Source of the DNA: Neobacillus niacini NBRC 15566
GTDB taxonomy: Bacteria > Bacillota > Bacilli > Bacillales > Cytobacillaceae
DNA: 48,757 nt
Assembly (NCBI RefSeq): GCF_001591505.1
Contig: NZ_BCVA01000045.1
Coordinates: 1 to 48,757 of the forward strand
Direction of reading: 5' to 3'
The position numbers and the translations under genes are program-made. The notes below the pieces were generated by a model, which was not told the DNA's origin, made no database searches, and saw nothing but the letters and a program-made list of their open reading frames with translations. The first letter of the stretch is position 1. Each line of letters starts with the position of its first letter. Shown here piece after piece: positions 41,285 to 48,757 of the stretch.

Positions 41285-42322
41285 TTACTCTCTTGAAGAA
41301 TTTATAATCTTCATGATTTCTTTTCCTACGTCTCCTGTCGTTTGATAGAAATCTTCGAGAACCTTTTCTTGTACTTCTTTAAATGATTTTTTATCTACTT
41401 CTACAAACTCCATTCCTTTTTCACTTAGCGTCTTCGCATTTGCCTCATGTTGTTTTTGTACTTCTTCAGACATCCATCCTTCTACCTCTTTGGAAGATTC
41501 TAAGATGATGTTTCGTGTTTCTTCAGAAAGGGAATTCCACCAATCTAAATTCACTAGTGAGATAGAAATTCCAGCATTTTGTGGTCCAGTATAATATTCA
41601 GTTACTTCATAATATTGTTGGGCAATGAAGGCAACGGGTGCTGACAAACCAGCATCAATCGTTCCTCTTTGTAATGCCTGAACTACCTCTGCTCCCGGCA
41701 TCGTGATTGGGGTACCGCCAGCTGCTTCTACAAATTTGGACATAAGCGGACTTGTTGTTCTCACCATTTTCCCCTTAAAATCAGCAGGTGTTTTCAGTGG
41801 AGTTTCTTTCGATGCATAATACGCCATTCCAAAGTCTCCCCAGATGATCGGGAAAAGGTTGGCTTTAGCAAATTCATCTTCGAAAATTTTACGAACTCCG
41901 TTATCCAATGATTTGTGCAGGTGTTTGTAATCATCAAATACAGGCAATACAATAAGCTCGGCACTAGGAACTAAAGATGTTAACATTTCAAACGTAGTTG
42001 CACCAGCTTCGATTTGTCCTGTTGAGATCGCATCAACTACCCCTATATCATTGTAAAGCTGCCCAGAGGGGAAAATGCTCAAATCAATTTTCCCACCGCT
42101 TTTTTCGCTTACTAGTTCTTTTAATTTCTCAAAACCTTTATGGGTATGCTGTTCCACTGGATACCCATGTGCAAATTTAAACGATACTTTTTCCACACTA
42201 CCTTCTGAGGTTTTGTTCGTTTCATTTTCTTTTTTCGCCGAACCATTAGAAGAGGATGAACTACAGCCAATCAACGTGACCATTCCTAGCACAATCATGA
42301 ATATCAACAGTTTATTTTTCAT
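41285..42322 (-). CDS. dctP: TRAP transporter solute-binding lipoprotein DctP, second system
   Basis: This 345-residue lipoprotein has the signal sequence MKNKLLIFMIVLGMVTLIGC, with the lipid-modified Cys20 and a Ser/Asn-rich linker. The DctP core includes FKFAHGYPVEQHTHKGFEKL, DAISTGQIEAGATTFEML and GKMVRTTSPLMSKFVEAAGG, with the carboxylate-binding Arg in MVRTTSP. GGTGGAG precedes ATG 42322. It is only distantly similar to the DctP at 22092, so the two systems should recognise different acids. It lies 16 bases after the hydrolase stop. Confidence 0.92.
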   Translation of the reverse strand: MKNKLLIFMIVLGMVTLIGCSSSSSNGSAKKENETNKTSEGSVEKVSFKFAHGYPVEQHTHKGFEKLKELVSEKSGGKIDLSIFPSGQLYNDIGVVDAISTGQIEAGATTFEMLTSLVPSAELIVLPVFDDYKHLHKSLDNGVRKIFEDEFAKANLFPIIWGDFGMAYYASKETPLKTPADFKGKMVRTTSPLMSKFVEAAGGTPITMPGAEVVQALQRGTIDAGLSAPVAFIAQQYYEVTEYYTGPQNAGISISLVNLDWWNSLSEETRNIILESSKEVEGWMSEEVQKQHEANAKTLSEKGMEFVEVDKKSFKEVQEKVLEDFYQTTGDVGKEIMKIINSSRE

Positions 42323-42338
42323 TAAAACTCCACCCCCA

Positions 42339-43190
42339 TTAAATTGTTTTATTAAAATACTCCGCCAAAAGCCTATTAAATGTTTCCTTATGTTCCAACT
42401 GTGCCCAATGTCCGCATTTCCCTAGGACAAATAAATGGGCATTTGGTAAATGATCCAACAGATAATAGCTAGAATCTATGGAACAAACATGGTCCTCTTT
42501 GCCGTGAATTAAGAGAATTTCATGTTTGATTCTTTTTAAAGCTGTTGGTGGCACAGGTAATGGTGTTGTACTGAAGAAGGCATTATTCGACCTTTTCACT
42601 TCCTCTTTTAAAGCGATTTCAAATCGCTCATCAATAAACGAGTCAATAATTGGGGTCATTTTTTCCACATCATAGACAAACCATTCCATAATTTGTCTTA
42701 ACTTTTTAGGCGTTGGATCTTGATAGAAATTTCGAGCCCTTGCCAATTCAATACTCATTTTTGTTACTGGGGTTCCACCTGGACCCATCAAAATCACTCG
42801 ATCAAATCGCTCAGGGTGCTCAATTAATAATTCCAAGGCAATCGAACAACCTAATGAATTCCCGACAATGTTTGCCTTTTCAATTTTCATTTCATCCATT
42901 AATTCAATTATTTGCTTCACCCATAAATCAAGCCATTCTTGCCTAGTCTTTGGAGGCTCAACCGGATGACTGCTGTTGGCAAAGCCAAATAGATCAGGAG
43001 CAATGCAATGGAACTGTTCTTGACAACTGTCTAACACATAACTCCAATTCGCAAGAGCTGTAACTCCTGGACCAGAACCGTGAATAAAAATTACTTTATT
43101 CTCATGTTCAGCCCCTGATTCATTCACATAGGTTTTAAAATTTTCCGTATTAACATAGCGAGTTGAAATGGTTGAAGTGGTTGTACTCAT
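42339..43190 (-). CDS. meta-cleavage product hydrolase (alpha/beta hydrolase, MhpC/BphD/HsaD-like)
   Basis: This 283-residue hydrolase has the diagnostic HGSGPGVTALANW oxyanion segment of C-C bond hydrolases acting on extradiol ring-fission products. The nucleophilic Ser lies in VGNSLGCS, the acid Asp in HGKEDHVC and the His in GKCGHWAQLEHKETF. The family motif is much clearer than in the hydrolase at 27839. The usual GNSLGG is GNSLGC here. Its start overlaps the CoA-transferase stop by four bases (ATGA type), so they are coupled. Operon F has no dioxygenase, so it probably acts on the product of the dioxygenase at 35070 or 28751. Confidence 0.9.
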   Translation of the reverse strand: MSTTTSTISTRYVNTENFKTYVNESGAEHENKVIFIHGSGPGVTALANWSYVLDSCQEQFHCIAPDLFGFANSSHPVEPPKTRQEWLDLWVKQIIELMDEMKIEKANIVGNSLGCSIALELLIEHPERFDRVILMGPGGTPVTKMSIELARARNFYQDPTPKKLRQIMEWFVYDVEKMTPIIDSFIDERFEIALKEEVKRSNNAFFSTTPLPVPPTALKRIKHEILLIHGKEDHVCSIDSSYYLLDHLPNAHLFVLGKCGHWAQLEHKETFNRLLAEYFNKTI

Positions 43191-44353
43191 ATTCTTTCCT
43201 CCTCTTTCTTCATCATATTTTCAAAGATTTCTTCGTTGTGTTGCCCTAATAATGGAGCTGGTTGAAAGCTGTCAACGATAGATTTTGAAAGTCTAATCGG
43301 TGAGCCTGGAACTTTCACCTTACCTTTTGTAGGATGATTGATTTCTACAATCATGTTTCTCTCTTTTAAGTGTCGATCATTGGCAACTTCTTTTACCGTC
43401 AGAACTGGTGCTGCCGGTATCCCTTTTATGGTTAATAATTCAACGATTTCCCATTTATTGATATCCTTTGTCCATTCAGAGACAACTTGATCAACCTTAT
43501 CCATATGCGCCGCCCGGCTGATTGTGTTTTTAAACTCTTCCTTTTCAAGTAAAGTTTGTTGTTCTAAAATGTCCACAAGTAACTGCCAATGGCGCTCGGT
43601 TGCACATATAATGGCAACAAATCCATCTTTGGCTGGATAGACATTATAAGGTGCTGCCCTTAAACCACTATGCTTATTCCCTGTTCTTTCACAATAATTT
43701 TCCGGATCTCCATCGTACAATGCTGCTAAAGGTGAAGCTAATGTTGGATATAGGGCATCATGCATAGACACTTCTACTTTTTGTCCTTCCCCGGTCCTTT
43801 CTCTTTGGTAAAGAGCTAAACCAATACCAGATAATAAATGCGTTCCTCCCAACAAATCTGCAATGGCAGGTCCTGCTTTCACAGGAGGCATATCCGGATA
43901 ACCTGTCGAGCTCATCACTCCTCCAATGGCTTGCACCGTTAAATCCATTCCTGGAAAATCCCGATAGGGTCCTGTTAGACCATAAGCCGTTGCCGTCGCA
44001 TAAATGAGCCTTGGGTTTCTCTTTTTTAATACTTCGTCATAATCAAGCCCCAACCGCTTCATGACACCTGGTGTAAAGTTTTCTACTAAAATATCTGCTT
44101 GTTCCACTAGTTTCAAAAATGCATTTTTCCCGTCTATACTCTTCAAATCTAAGGTGACACCGTATTTATTAGTGTTAAACATTAAAAATTCATGTGGAAC
44201 CTTGCTTTCATGTCGCTCTCGTAGTATATCTCCCTTTGGACTCTCAACCTTTATTACTTTTGCCCCATGGTAAGCTAGTAGTAATGTACAGTACGGCCCT
44301 TGATATACTTGGCTTAAATCTAAGACTACCAGTCCTTCTAATGCCTTCTTCAT
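43187..44353 (-). CDS. CaiB/BaiF family (class III) CoA-transferase
   Basis: This is a 388-residue family III CoA-transferase. The N-terminal signature VVLDLSQVYQGPYCTLLLAYHGAKVIKVE (residues 8-36) is clear, and the catalytic Asp lies in GMDLTVQAIGG. It moves CoA from a donor thioester to a carboxylic acid, so it can activate the acid imported by the TRAP system. No acyl-CoA ligase is present in the window, which strengthens this assignment. AAAGGTGGTAAAAGG precedes ATG 44353. It follows the acyl-CoA dehydrogenase pair by 13 bases and is coupled to the hydrolase downstream. Confidence 0.9.
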   Translation of the reverse strand: MKKALEGLVVLDLSQVYQGPYCTLLLAYHGAKVIKVESPKGDILRERHESKVPHEFLMFNTNKYGVTLDLKSIDGKNAFLKLVEQADILVENFTPGVMKRLGLDYDEVLKKRNPRLIYATATAYGLTGPYRDFPGMDLTVQAIGGVMSSTGYPDMPPVKAGPAIADLLGGTHLLSGIGLALYQRERTGEGQKVEVSMHDALYPTLASPLAALYDGDPENYCERTGNKHSGLRAAPYNVYPAKDGFVAIICATERHWQLLVDILEQQTLLEKEEFKNTISRAAHMDKVDQVVSEWTKDINKWEIVELLTIKGIPAAPVLTVKEVANDRHLKERNMIVEINHPTKGKVKVPGSPIRLSKSIVDSFQPAPLLGQHNEEIFENMMKKEEERI

Positions 44354-44366
44354 CCTTTTACCACCT

Positions 44367-45416
44367 TTATTGAGTTACAAGCTCCCACAGGCCTGTTTCT
44401 TCAGCCAAGATAAAACGGCCAATTTCTTGCGACCAGTAAGATTCAGATTGGTATTCTTCTCGTAGGGACCATAATTTTCTTGTGTAATAGTGGAGAATAT
44501 GCTCCTGTGTAAACCCCATAGCTGCATGAATCTGGTGAGCGATTGCAGCAGCTGTACTTATAGCCTCGCAAACTTTTAATTTTGCCACCATCAACTCTAA
44601 ATAATATTGATGATCCATTTCGTCCTTGAGAGATTCAATGCAAGTACGTGTCATGATTTCTGCTTGTTTTACGGATTCGGCCATAATTGTAATATTATTT
44701 TTTATCATTTGAAAGCTGCCAATCTGCTTTCCAAATTGAATTCTAGTATTTGCATGTTCAATTGTTAATTCAACTATTTTCTTCAATGCACCAGTCGCTA
44801 CAGCTAAGTTTAGTAAAAGTTGCAAGGAAAAATAGTAGTTAACAACTGATGATTCAATCGGTTTAACTAGTTTAGGTGAATGATTGACTAACTCAACCGA
44901 ATAGACTGGTTCATTAGATAAATTGTGCTTTATTTGCAATTCTAATTGACTCACATCTAGCAAAACGAAATAGTCTTCCCCTCGTTCATTCGTTCCTATG
45001 ACTAAAATATCGTTCCCTTTTGTATATCCATATATATTTTCAATCTTGCCTTTTACCAAATACTCCTTATCGGAGTTGATTGTGATTTTTTGGTCAAAAG
45101 GTCCACATGATAGATGATATTTTGAATATAGTTTTTCTTGATAAGAAACCCAATTACTAAATAGTATAGAGGTAAGGGGGATGGGAAGCGCATATTTCCC
45201 AGCAATAACAGCTAATTCCATGCCATGCTTTTTCTCAAACCCACTTCCCCCATCAGCTTCATCAATCCCAATCTTATAAATCCCAAATTCCTCTAACGTA
45301 TCTAACAATTGTTTTGGAACCCCTTTGCTTTCAGATTCCTCAAGTAAATCTTTATCACAAAAGTTTTCTAGGATTTTTTCAAAGGATTCTTTCAGTATTA
45401 CTTCCATTTCATCCAT
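44367..45416 (-). CDS. acyl-CoA dehydrogenase-like protein, probable subunit of a heteromeric enzyme
   Basis: This 349-residue protein has the acyl-CoA dehydrogenase fold but weak central motifs. The usual LSEPxSGSD flavin segment is missing. RIQFGKQIGSFQMIKN (about 230-245) and AAMGFTQEHILHYYTRKL near the C-terminus are kept. Such short partners occur in heterotetrameric acyl-CoA dehydrogenases of steroid side-chain degradation (FadE26-27, FadE28-29 types), where the two subunits form mixed active sites. Its start overlaps the stop of the typical dehydrogenase at 45409, supporting co-assembly. A role as a stand-alone enzyme is less likely. Confidence 0.83.
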   Translation of the reverse strand: MDEMEVILKESFEKILENFCDKDLLEESESKGVPKQLLDTLEEFGIYKIGIDEADGGSGFEKKHGMELAVIAGKYALPIPLTSILFSNWVSYQEKLYSKYHLSCGPFDQKITINSDKEYLVKGKIENIYGYTKGNDILVIGTNERGEDYFVLLDVSQLELQIKHNLSNEPVYSVELVNHSPKLVKPIESSVVNYYFSLQLLLNLAVATGALKKIVELTIEHANTRIQFGKQIGSFQMIKNNITIMAESVKQAEIMTRTCIESLKDEMDHQYYLELMVAKLKVCEAISTAAAIAHQIHAAMGFTQEHILHYYTRKLWSLREEYQSESYWSQEIGRFILAEETGLWELVTQ

Positions 45417-46563
45417 TCTTCATCACCCCTTTCGAAATAATCGTTCTTAATATTTCTGTAGTGCCACCTCTTAGGGTAAATCCTGGAGAATGTAAAATCG
45501 ATTGTGCTGCGTAAACTTCGATTCTTTTATCTGAATCTAATGAGGGGTAGATAGATGTTGTATTTCTAGCAGCATGAATTATTTGGTTTTCCAATTGAGT
45601 TCCGAGATCTTTTACCATTGAGGCTTCTGTGTTTGGTGTCTTTTTTTGTTCCAATAATGACGCAACCTCTAAGGACATTTTCCGTAAAGTAACTAAACTG
45701 GCTATACAAGAGCCTAAGTCTCGCAAATCCGAGCGCTCGTTACCTTCAGATTTTATGGTATCGATTAATTCTTCTAGTAAAGGATACGTACTGAGGAATC
45801 TCTCAGGGCCGCTTCTCTCATATGCCAATTCGGTTAGTCCTTGCTGCCAGCCATTTCCCTCGACACCTACTAAATTTTCTTTTGGCACTTTTACATCTTC
45901 AAAAAACACTTCATTAAATTCGTGCTCCCCAGTCATAAGATAAACTGGTCTAATCGTTATACCTGGCGATGTTAGATCAACTATTATTTGACTCATACCT
46001 TCATATTTATTCTTTTCATTCTTTGGGGAAGTCCTACAGAGAACAAGGATATAGTGTGCATGATGTGCACCTGTTGTCCAAATCTTGCTTCCATTTATAA
46101 GCCAATGATCTCCTTTGTCTTCGGCTCTTGTAGATATTGATGCTAAATCACTTCCTGAGTTTGGTTCACTTAAACCGATTGCAAAATATAATTCTCCCTT
46201 GCAAATGGAGGGTAAATATTTCTGTTTTTGTTCTTCCGTTCCAAACTTAAGCAACAAGGGAGCTGTTTGCCTATCAGCTACCCAATGGGCCGACACCGGA
46301 GAGCCTTTCGATAATAATTCTTCTATAACAACATATCTTTCTAAATTACTTTTCTCCTGACCACCATATTTTTTTGGAATCGTCATCCCAATCCAACCTT
46401 TATTTGCTAACTTTTTGCTAAACTCTGGAGAAAAACCAGAAATACTTGCATCACACTTAACCGTAAACGTTCCATTTTCTTTTTCTTCATTAATAAATTC
46501 CCTCACTGCAACTCTTAAATCTTGAATGTCAGATTTCGTATTAAATTCAGCAATGCTTACCAA
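45409..46563 (-). CDS. acyl-CoA dehydrogenase, catalytic partner
   Basis: This is a 384-residue acyl-CoA dehydrogenase with the flavin motif FAIGLSEPNSGSDLAS and WTTGAHHAHYILV. The likely catalytic Glu lies in LAYERSGPERFLST, and the C-terminal TLRGGTTEILRTII is present. It would oxidise an acyl-CoA to the enoyl-CoA with FAD. The start is TTG 46563 after AAAGGAGGATTCAC. It is followed by an overlapping shorter paralogue, as in heteromeric steroid-type enzymes. The enoyl-CoA hydratase lies 12 bases upstream, so product and next enzyme are encoded together. Electrons would pass to ETF encoded elsewhere. Confidence 0.9.
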   Translation of the reverse strand: MVSIAEFNTKSDIQDLRVAVREFINEEKENGTFTVKCDASISGFSPEFSKKLANKGWIGMTIPKKYGGQEKSNLERYVVIEELLSKGSPVSAHWVADRQTAPLLLKFGTEEQKQKYLPSICKGELYFAIGLSEPNSGSDLASISTRAEDKGDHWLINGSKIWTTGAHHAHYILVLCRTSPKNEKNKYEGMSQIIVDLTSPGITIRPVYLMTGEHEFNEVFFEDVKVPKENLVGVEGNGWQQGLTELAYERSGPERFLSTYPLLEELIDTIKSEGNERSDLRDLGSCIASLVTLRKMSLEVASLLEQKKTPNTEASMVKDLGTQLENQIIHAARNTTSIYPSLDSDKRIEVYAAQSILHSPGFTLRGGTTEILRTIISKGVMKNG

Positions 46564-46575
46564 GTGAATCCTCCT

Positions 46576-47364
46576 TTATTTACCAGTAAAAACAGGTTTT
46601 CTTTTTTGTAGAAATGCATTTACTGCTTCTTTATGATCTTCAGTAGACTTCACAATAGCAAAATGGGAAGATACTAAATCTAAGGAACTGGATAAGTCTG
46701 ATTTAATGGATTGCTTCACCGTTCTTTTTATCAACCTTACTGCGATTTGAGGTTTAGCAGCTAAAACCTTCGCATATTCTAGTGATTTTTCAAAAAATCC
46801 TTCAGATGGATAAACCATGTTCACTAAGCCCATCTCTTTTGCTTCATTAGCAGAGATAAAATCACCAGACCATAAAAGTTCAAGGGCTTTAGAGTATCCC
46901 ACAATTCTTGGCAAATAATAGGCACCCCCATCTCCCGGTATTAAGCCGATATTTATGTAGCCCTCAGAGACTTTAGCCGTCTCCGCCATAATTCTAATAT
47001 CTGCCATAAGGGCCATATCAAGGCCAGCACCAACAGCAATCCCATTAATGGCACAAATGATTGGCTTATCAATATCATGAATAGTTAGAGCCACTCGATG
47101 AACGTTTCTCCATAGATAATCTTTCGTTTGCGCAGGTACTGAGTCGGCCTGCATATCATTGATGTCTCCTCCAGAGCAGAAAGCGTTTTCTTTTCCGGTA
47201 ATTAAAATGACTTTAATGTCTTCATTCATTTTAGCGTGCTCTAACGCTTCAACCCATTGATCTATCATTAATTTATTAAATGCATTTTTCTGTTTTGGCC
47301 TATTTAGAAAAATCACATATACACCATCATAAAATTCCGTCAATATAGGACTAATTTCATCCAA
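46576..47364 (-). CDS. enoyl-CoA hydratase/isomerase family protein
   Basis: This is a 262-residue crotonase-fold protein. The CoA-binding oxyanion segments are NAFCSGGDINDM and AINGIAVGAGLDMALMADIRI, and the active-site region is EGYINIGLIPGDGGAYYLPRIVG, where Asp replaces the second Glu of classic crotonase (PGDGG). It should hydrate an enoyl-CoA or carry out a related crotonase reaction. The start is TTG 47364, nine bases after GAGGG. It is the first gene of operon F, with a promoter candidate at 47420-47448. Its likely partners are the dehydrogenase pair of this operon and the 3-hydroxyacyl-CoA dehydrogenase at 34114. Confidence 0.88.
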   Translation of the reverse strand: MDEISPILTEFYDGVYVIFLNRPKQKNAFNKLMIDQWVEALEHAKMNEDIKVILITGKENAFCSGGDINDMQADSVPAQTKDYLWRNVHRVALTIHDIDKPIICAINGIAVGAGLDMALMADIRIMAETAKVSEGYINIGLIPGDGGAYYLPRIVGYSKALELLWSGDFISANEAKEMGLVNMVYPSEGFFEKSLEYAKVLAAKPQIAVRLIKRTVKQSIKSDLSSSLDLVSSHFAIVKSTEDHKEAVNAFLQKRKPVFTGK

Positions 47365-47419
47365 CGCATTGATCCCTCACTTTATTTTCAATATTTTCAT
47401 AAGTTTTATGATACTTATT

Positions 47420-47448
47420 ACATTAATTAGAATAATATTTATTGTCAA
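47420..47448 (-). promoter_or_regulatory. candidate promoter of operon F
   Basis: On the minus strand a perfect -35 box TTGACA (47448-47443) is followed after 17 bases by TAATGT (47425-47420), a weak -10. The leader to TTG 47364 would be about 50 bases. The weak -10 fits an activator-dependent promoter. Confidence 0.45.
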
Positions 47449-47841
47449 ACTATTTAGAAAAATTTAACATTTACAACCAGCGTGAGCTTTTTCCTCATAA
47501 TAAGATGTAAACCCTTTTATTTTATGTGGTTAAAAGCACTTTTTTAAAAAGCTAAATTATTATCAAAAAATAAATTTTTATAGTTAACTTTAAGTACTCA
47601 ATAAATTTTATTGAAGTATAGCATAAACTTAATCTCTATCGATTTTATTCAGACCCTAAAAACGTGCAAATAAAAAGGAGGTACAGAAGTAGGAATTTAC
47701 TCTCTATCTATACATATATGAAAAACATAAAAGATAAAATTGACTATTAATGTGATGCTATCCGTTAGGAAAATGGGTCAGTCTCCCACCGATTCAAAAT
47801 TTCCCATTGAGGGGAATGACCTCATACCCCGAAATGCATAA

Positions 47842-47878
47842 CAAAGGGACAGTTCTCATGTTAAGGACTGTCCCTTTG
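47842..47878. repeat. 12-bp inverted repeat CAAAGGGACAGT / ACTGTCCCTTTG
   Basis: The arms are perfect, with a 13-base loop. The arm sequence shares GGACAGTCCCTTT-type bases with the terminator at 10033-10066. It may be a terminator or a member of a dispersed hairpin repeat family. Confidence 0.6.
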
Positions 47879-48305
47879 ATTAAAAGACGTAAGTACTATA
47901 TAAGTGAGTGAAAGGGCAAAGTCTCAAAGAAAGAACATGGGGCGTAATGGAAAGGCTTAAGAGGTTGTTAAATGGCTCTACAACTTAATTTTGAACTGGA
48001 ATCAAATTGATTATAATTTTTATCATCGCAATCTTCAGACAGCGGCAATCAATCTGGGTAATCCCCCCATATCTGAGTAGGGCAAAAGCATTGAGTTGGT
48101 TCATTCTGAGGAATTTCATACAGTGAAAAGCGGTACTAGGATACTCATACCTAAAAGGTATATCCAGAAATGGTTAAAGGGAGAAAATTAAAGATTATAG
48201 GCACTTAAACTCACTTCTTCAAGGTTAAATCATTAAACAGTAAGTCATACTGATAATGGTGATTTGAGTTTAGGTGCCCAGTCATTCTAAGGAGGAAGTT
48301 AACCT

Positions 48306-48757
48306 ATGGCTGGTCCCATAACGAAAGACAAAAAGACAGGTACCTATTTTATAACAATTGAAGTTGTTACCAAAGGCAATAGAAAACGAAAGGTTCAAAA
48401 GAATTTAGAAACGAAAAGAGAGGCTAAAGATGCTTTAGATCTCGTTGCAGCAGAACTTCAAAAGGAATTGAACAACGATGAGTCTAAAGAGGATCTGTCC
48501 TTGGGTGATTATCTAGATTATTGGCTTAATTCGTATGCCAAATCAAATACTTCACCCAATACCTACAGAGCGTAAGAGCAAATCATCAGTGTTAATTTAA
48601 AACCTTTACATTTACAAAATTATTATGTGGAAAAACTAGTAAATTTAACTGCTCAAACGGTCAAACATCATCATCGATTGTTATCTAAAGCATTGAATGA
48701 TGCGGTAGATTGGGAGTTTTCGAACAAAAATGTCGCTCTGAAAACAAAGCCGGCAAA
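48306..48757 (+). pseudogene. tyrosine recombinase (phage integrase) N-terminal part, interrupted by a stop
   Basis: ATG 48306 follows AAGGAGGAAGTTAACCT. The first 89 codons give an arm-type DNA-binding domain (GPITKDKKTGTYFITIEV) and the start of the core-binding domain (LGDYLDYWLNSYAKSNTSPN, TYRA). A TAA at 48573-48575 stands where such integrases usually have Tyr. The same frame then continues with EQIISVNLKPLHLQNYYVEKL-type sequence (positions 48576 onward), TAQTVKHHHRLLSKALNDAV and WEFSNKNVAL up to the window edge. A stretch of roughly a dozen residues that usually lies between EQII and KPLHLQNYY is missing. It is therefore a broken gene; the catalytic part lies outside the window. Confidence 0.85.

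Larger units (their letters stand above)
47365..48305. other. 941-base intergenic region without a recognised gene
   Basis: The left end holds the operon F promoter. A ribosome-binding-site-like AAAGGAGGTAC at about 47675 has no good start after it. A perfect 12-bp inverted repeat lies at 47842-47878 (listed separately). From 47880 to 48290 no coding frame or RNA structure is recognised. The stretch is probably decayed mobile DNA leading into the integrase remnant at 48306. Confidence 0.5.

Noticed and set aside
47755..47845. Riboswitch-like region before the 12-bp inverted repeat
   Set aside because: No known riboswitch core could be matched and no gene with a ribosome binding site follows within reach.
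1..48757. CRISPR array or direct-repeat arrays
   Set aside because: No regularly spaced direct repeats and no cas-like genes are seen in the window.

Overview
The window reads as chromosomal accessory DNA of a low-GC Gram-positive bacterium of the Bacillaceae (Neobacillus/Cytobacillus/Peribacillus-like). The AT-rich codon use, strong AGGAGG-type ribosome binding sites, many TTG starts, lipoprotein signal peptides and a Bacillus-type penicillin acylase support this. The genus is an inference. Almost everything present serves catabolism of aromatic compounds or aryl-alkanoic acids. The genes lie in four large minus-strand operons; two plus-strand regulators of the same unusual type stand next to two of them.

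Region by region. (A) 1-7821, minus: a catechol meta-cleavage operon with a Rieske oxygenase, amidase, VOC protein, catechol 2,3-dioxygenase, XylT-like ferredoxin, GlcG/HbpS-like protein, 2-hydroxymuconic-semialdehyde dehydrogenase, 2-oxopent-4-enoate hydratase, and the first codons of one more gene at the left edge. A divergent XylR_N/V4R-PucR regulator (8057-10027) faces it. (B) 10070-13603: an MFS transporter remnant, a secreted penicillin acylase with a terminator in its leader, and a YczE-like membrane protein. (C) 14092-25145, minus: a TRAP transporter, three NAD(P)-dependent dehydrogenases, and a flavin reductase / M19-like hydrolase / small protein / SDR / flavin oxygenase set. The last three genes follow the order of indole (iif) oxidation genes. 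The terminal oxygenase gene is about 55% GC in samples, against 30-43% in its neighbour, so it looks recently acquired. (D) 25829-27765: a graveyard of two tyrosine-recombinase remnants, a tRNA-Sec 3-prime half, a tRNA-Arg(CCU) 3-prime half and a decayed hydratase gene. (E) 27839-37205, minus: two acyl-CoA-dehydrogenase-fold flavin monooxygenases, a flavin reductase, an FAD-synthetase-like protein, two ring-cleavage dioxygenases of unrelated classes, a ring-fission hydrolase, and a 3-hydroxyacyl-CoA dehydrogenase / thioesterase / thiolase set. A second XylR_N/V4R-PucR regulator (37517-39340) diverges from it. (F) 39439-47364, minus: enoyl-CoA hydratase, a probable heteromeric acyl-CoA dehydrogenase pair, CaiB-type CoA-transferase, meta-cleavage hydrolase and a second TRAP transporter. 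(G) 48306 to the right edge: a broken integrase.

How it may work together (inference): TRAP transporters import aromatic or aryl-alkanoic acids. Operon F would activate the acid to a CoA thioester and begin beta-oxidation of a side chain, and the dehydrogenase and thiolase of operon E could finish it. Flavin monooxygenases would hydroxylate the ring, extradiol dioxygenases would open it, and operon A would carry the ring-fission product to central metabolism. Operon C may feed this system by oxidising an indole-like compound. The mobile-element remnants and the foreign oxygenase suggest that the region was assembled in several steps.
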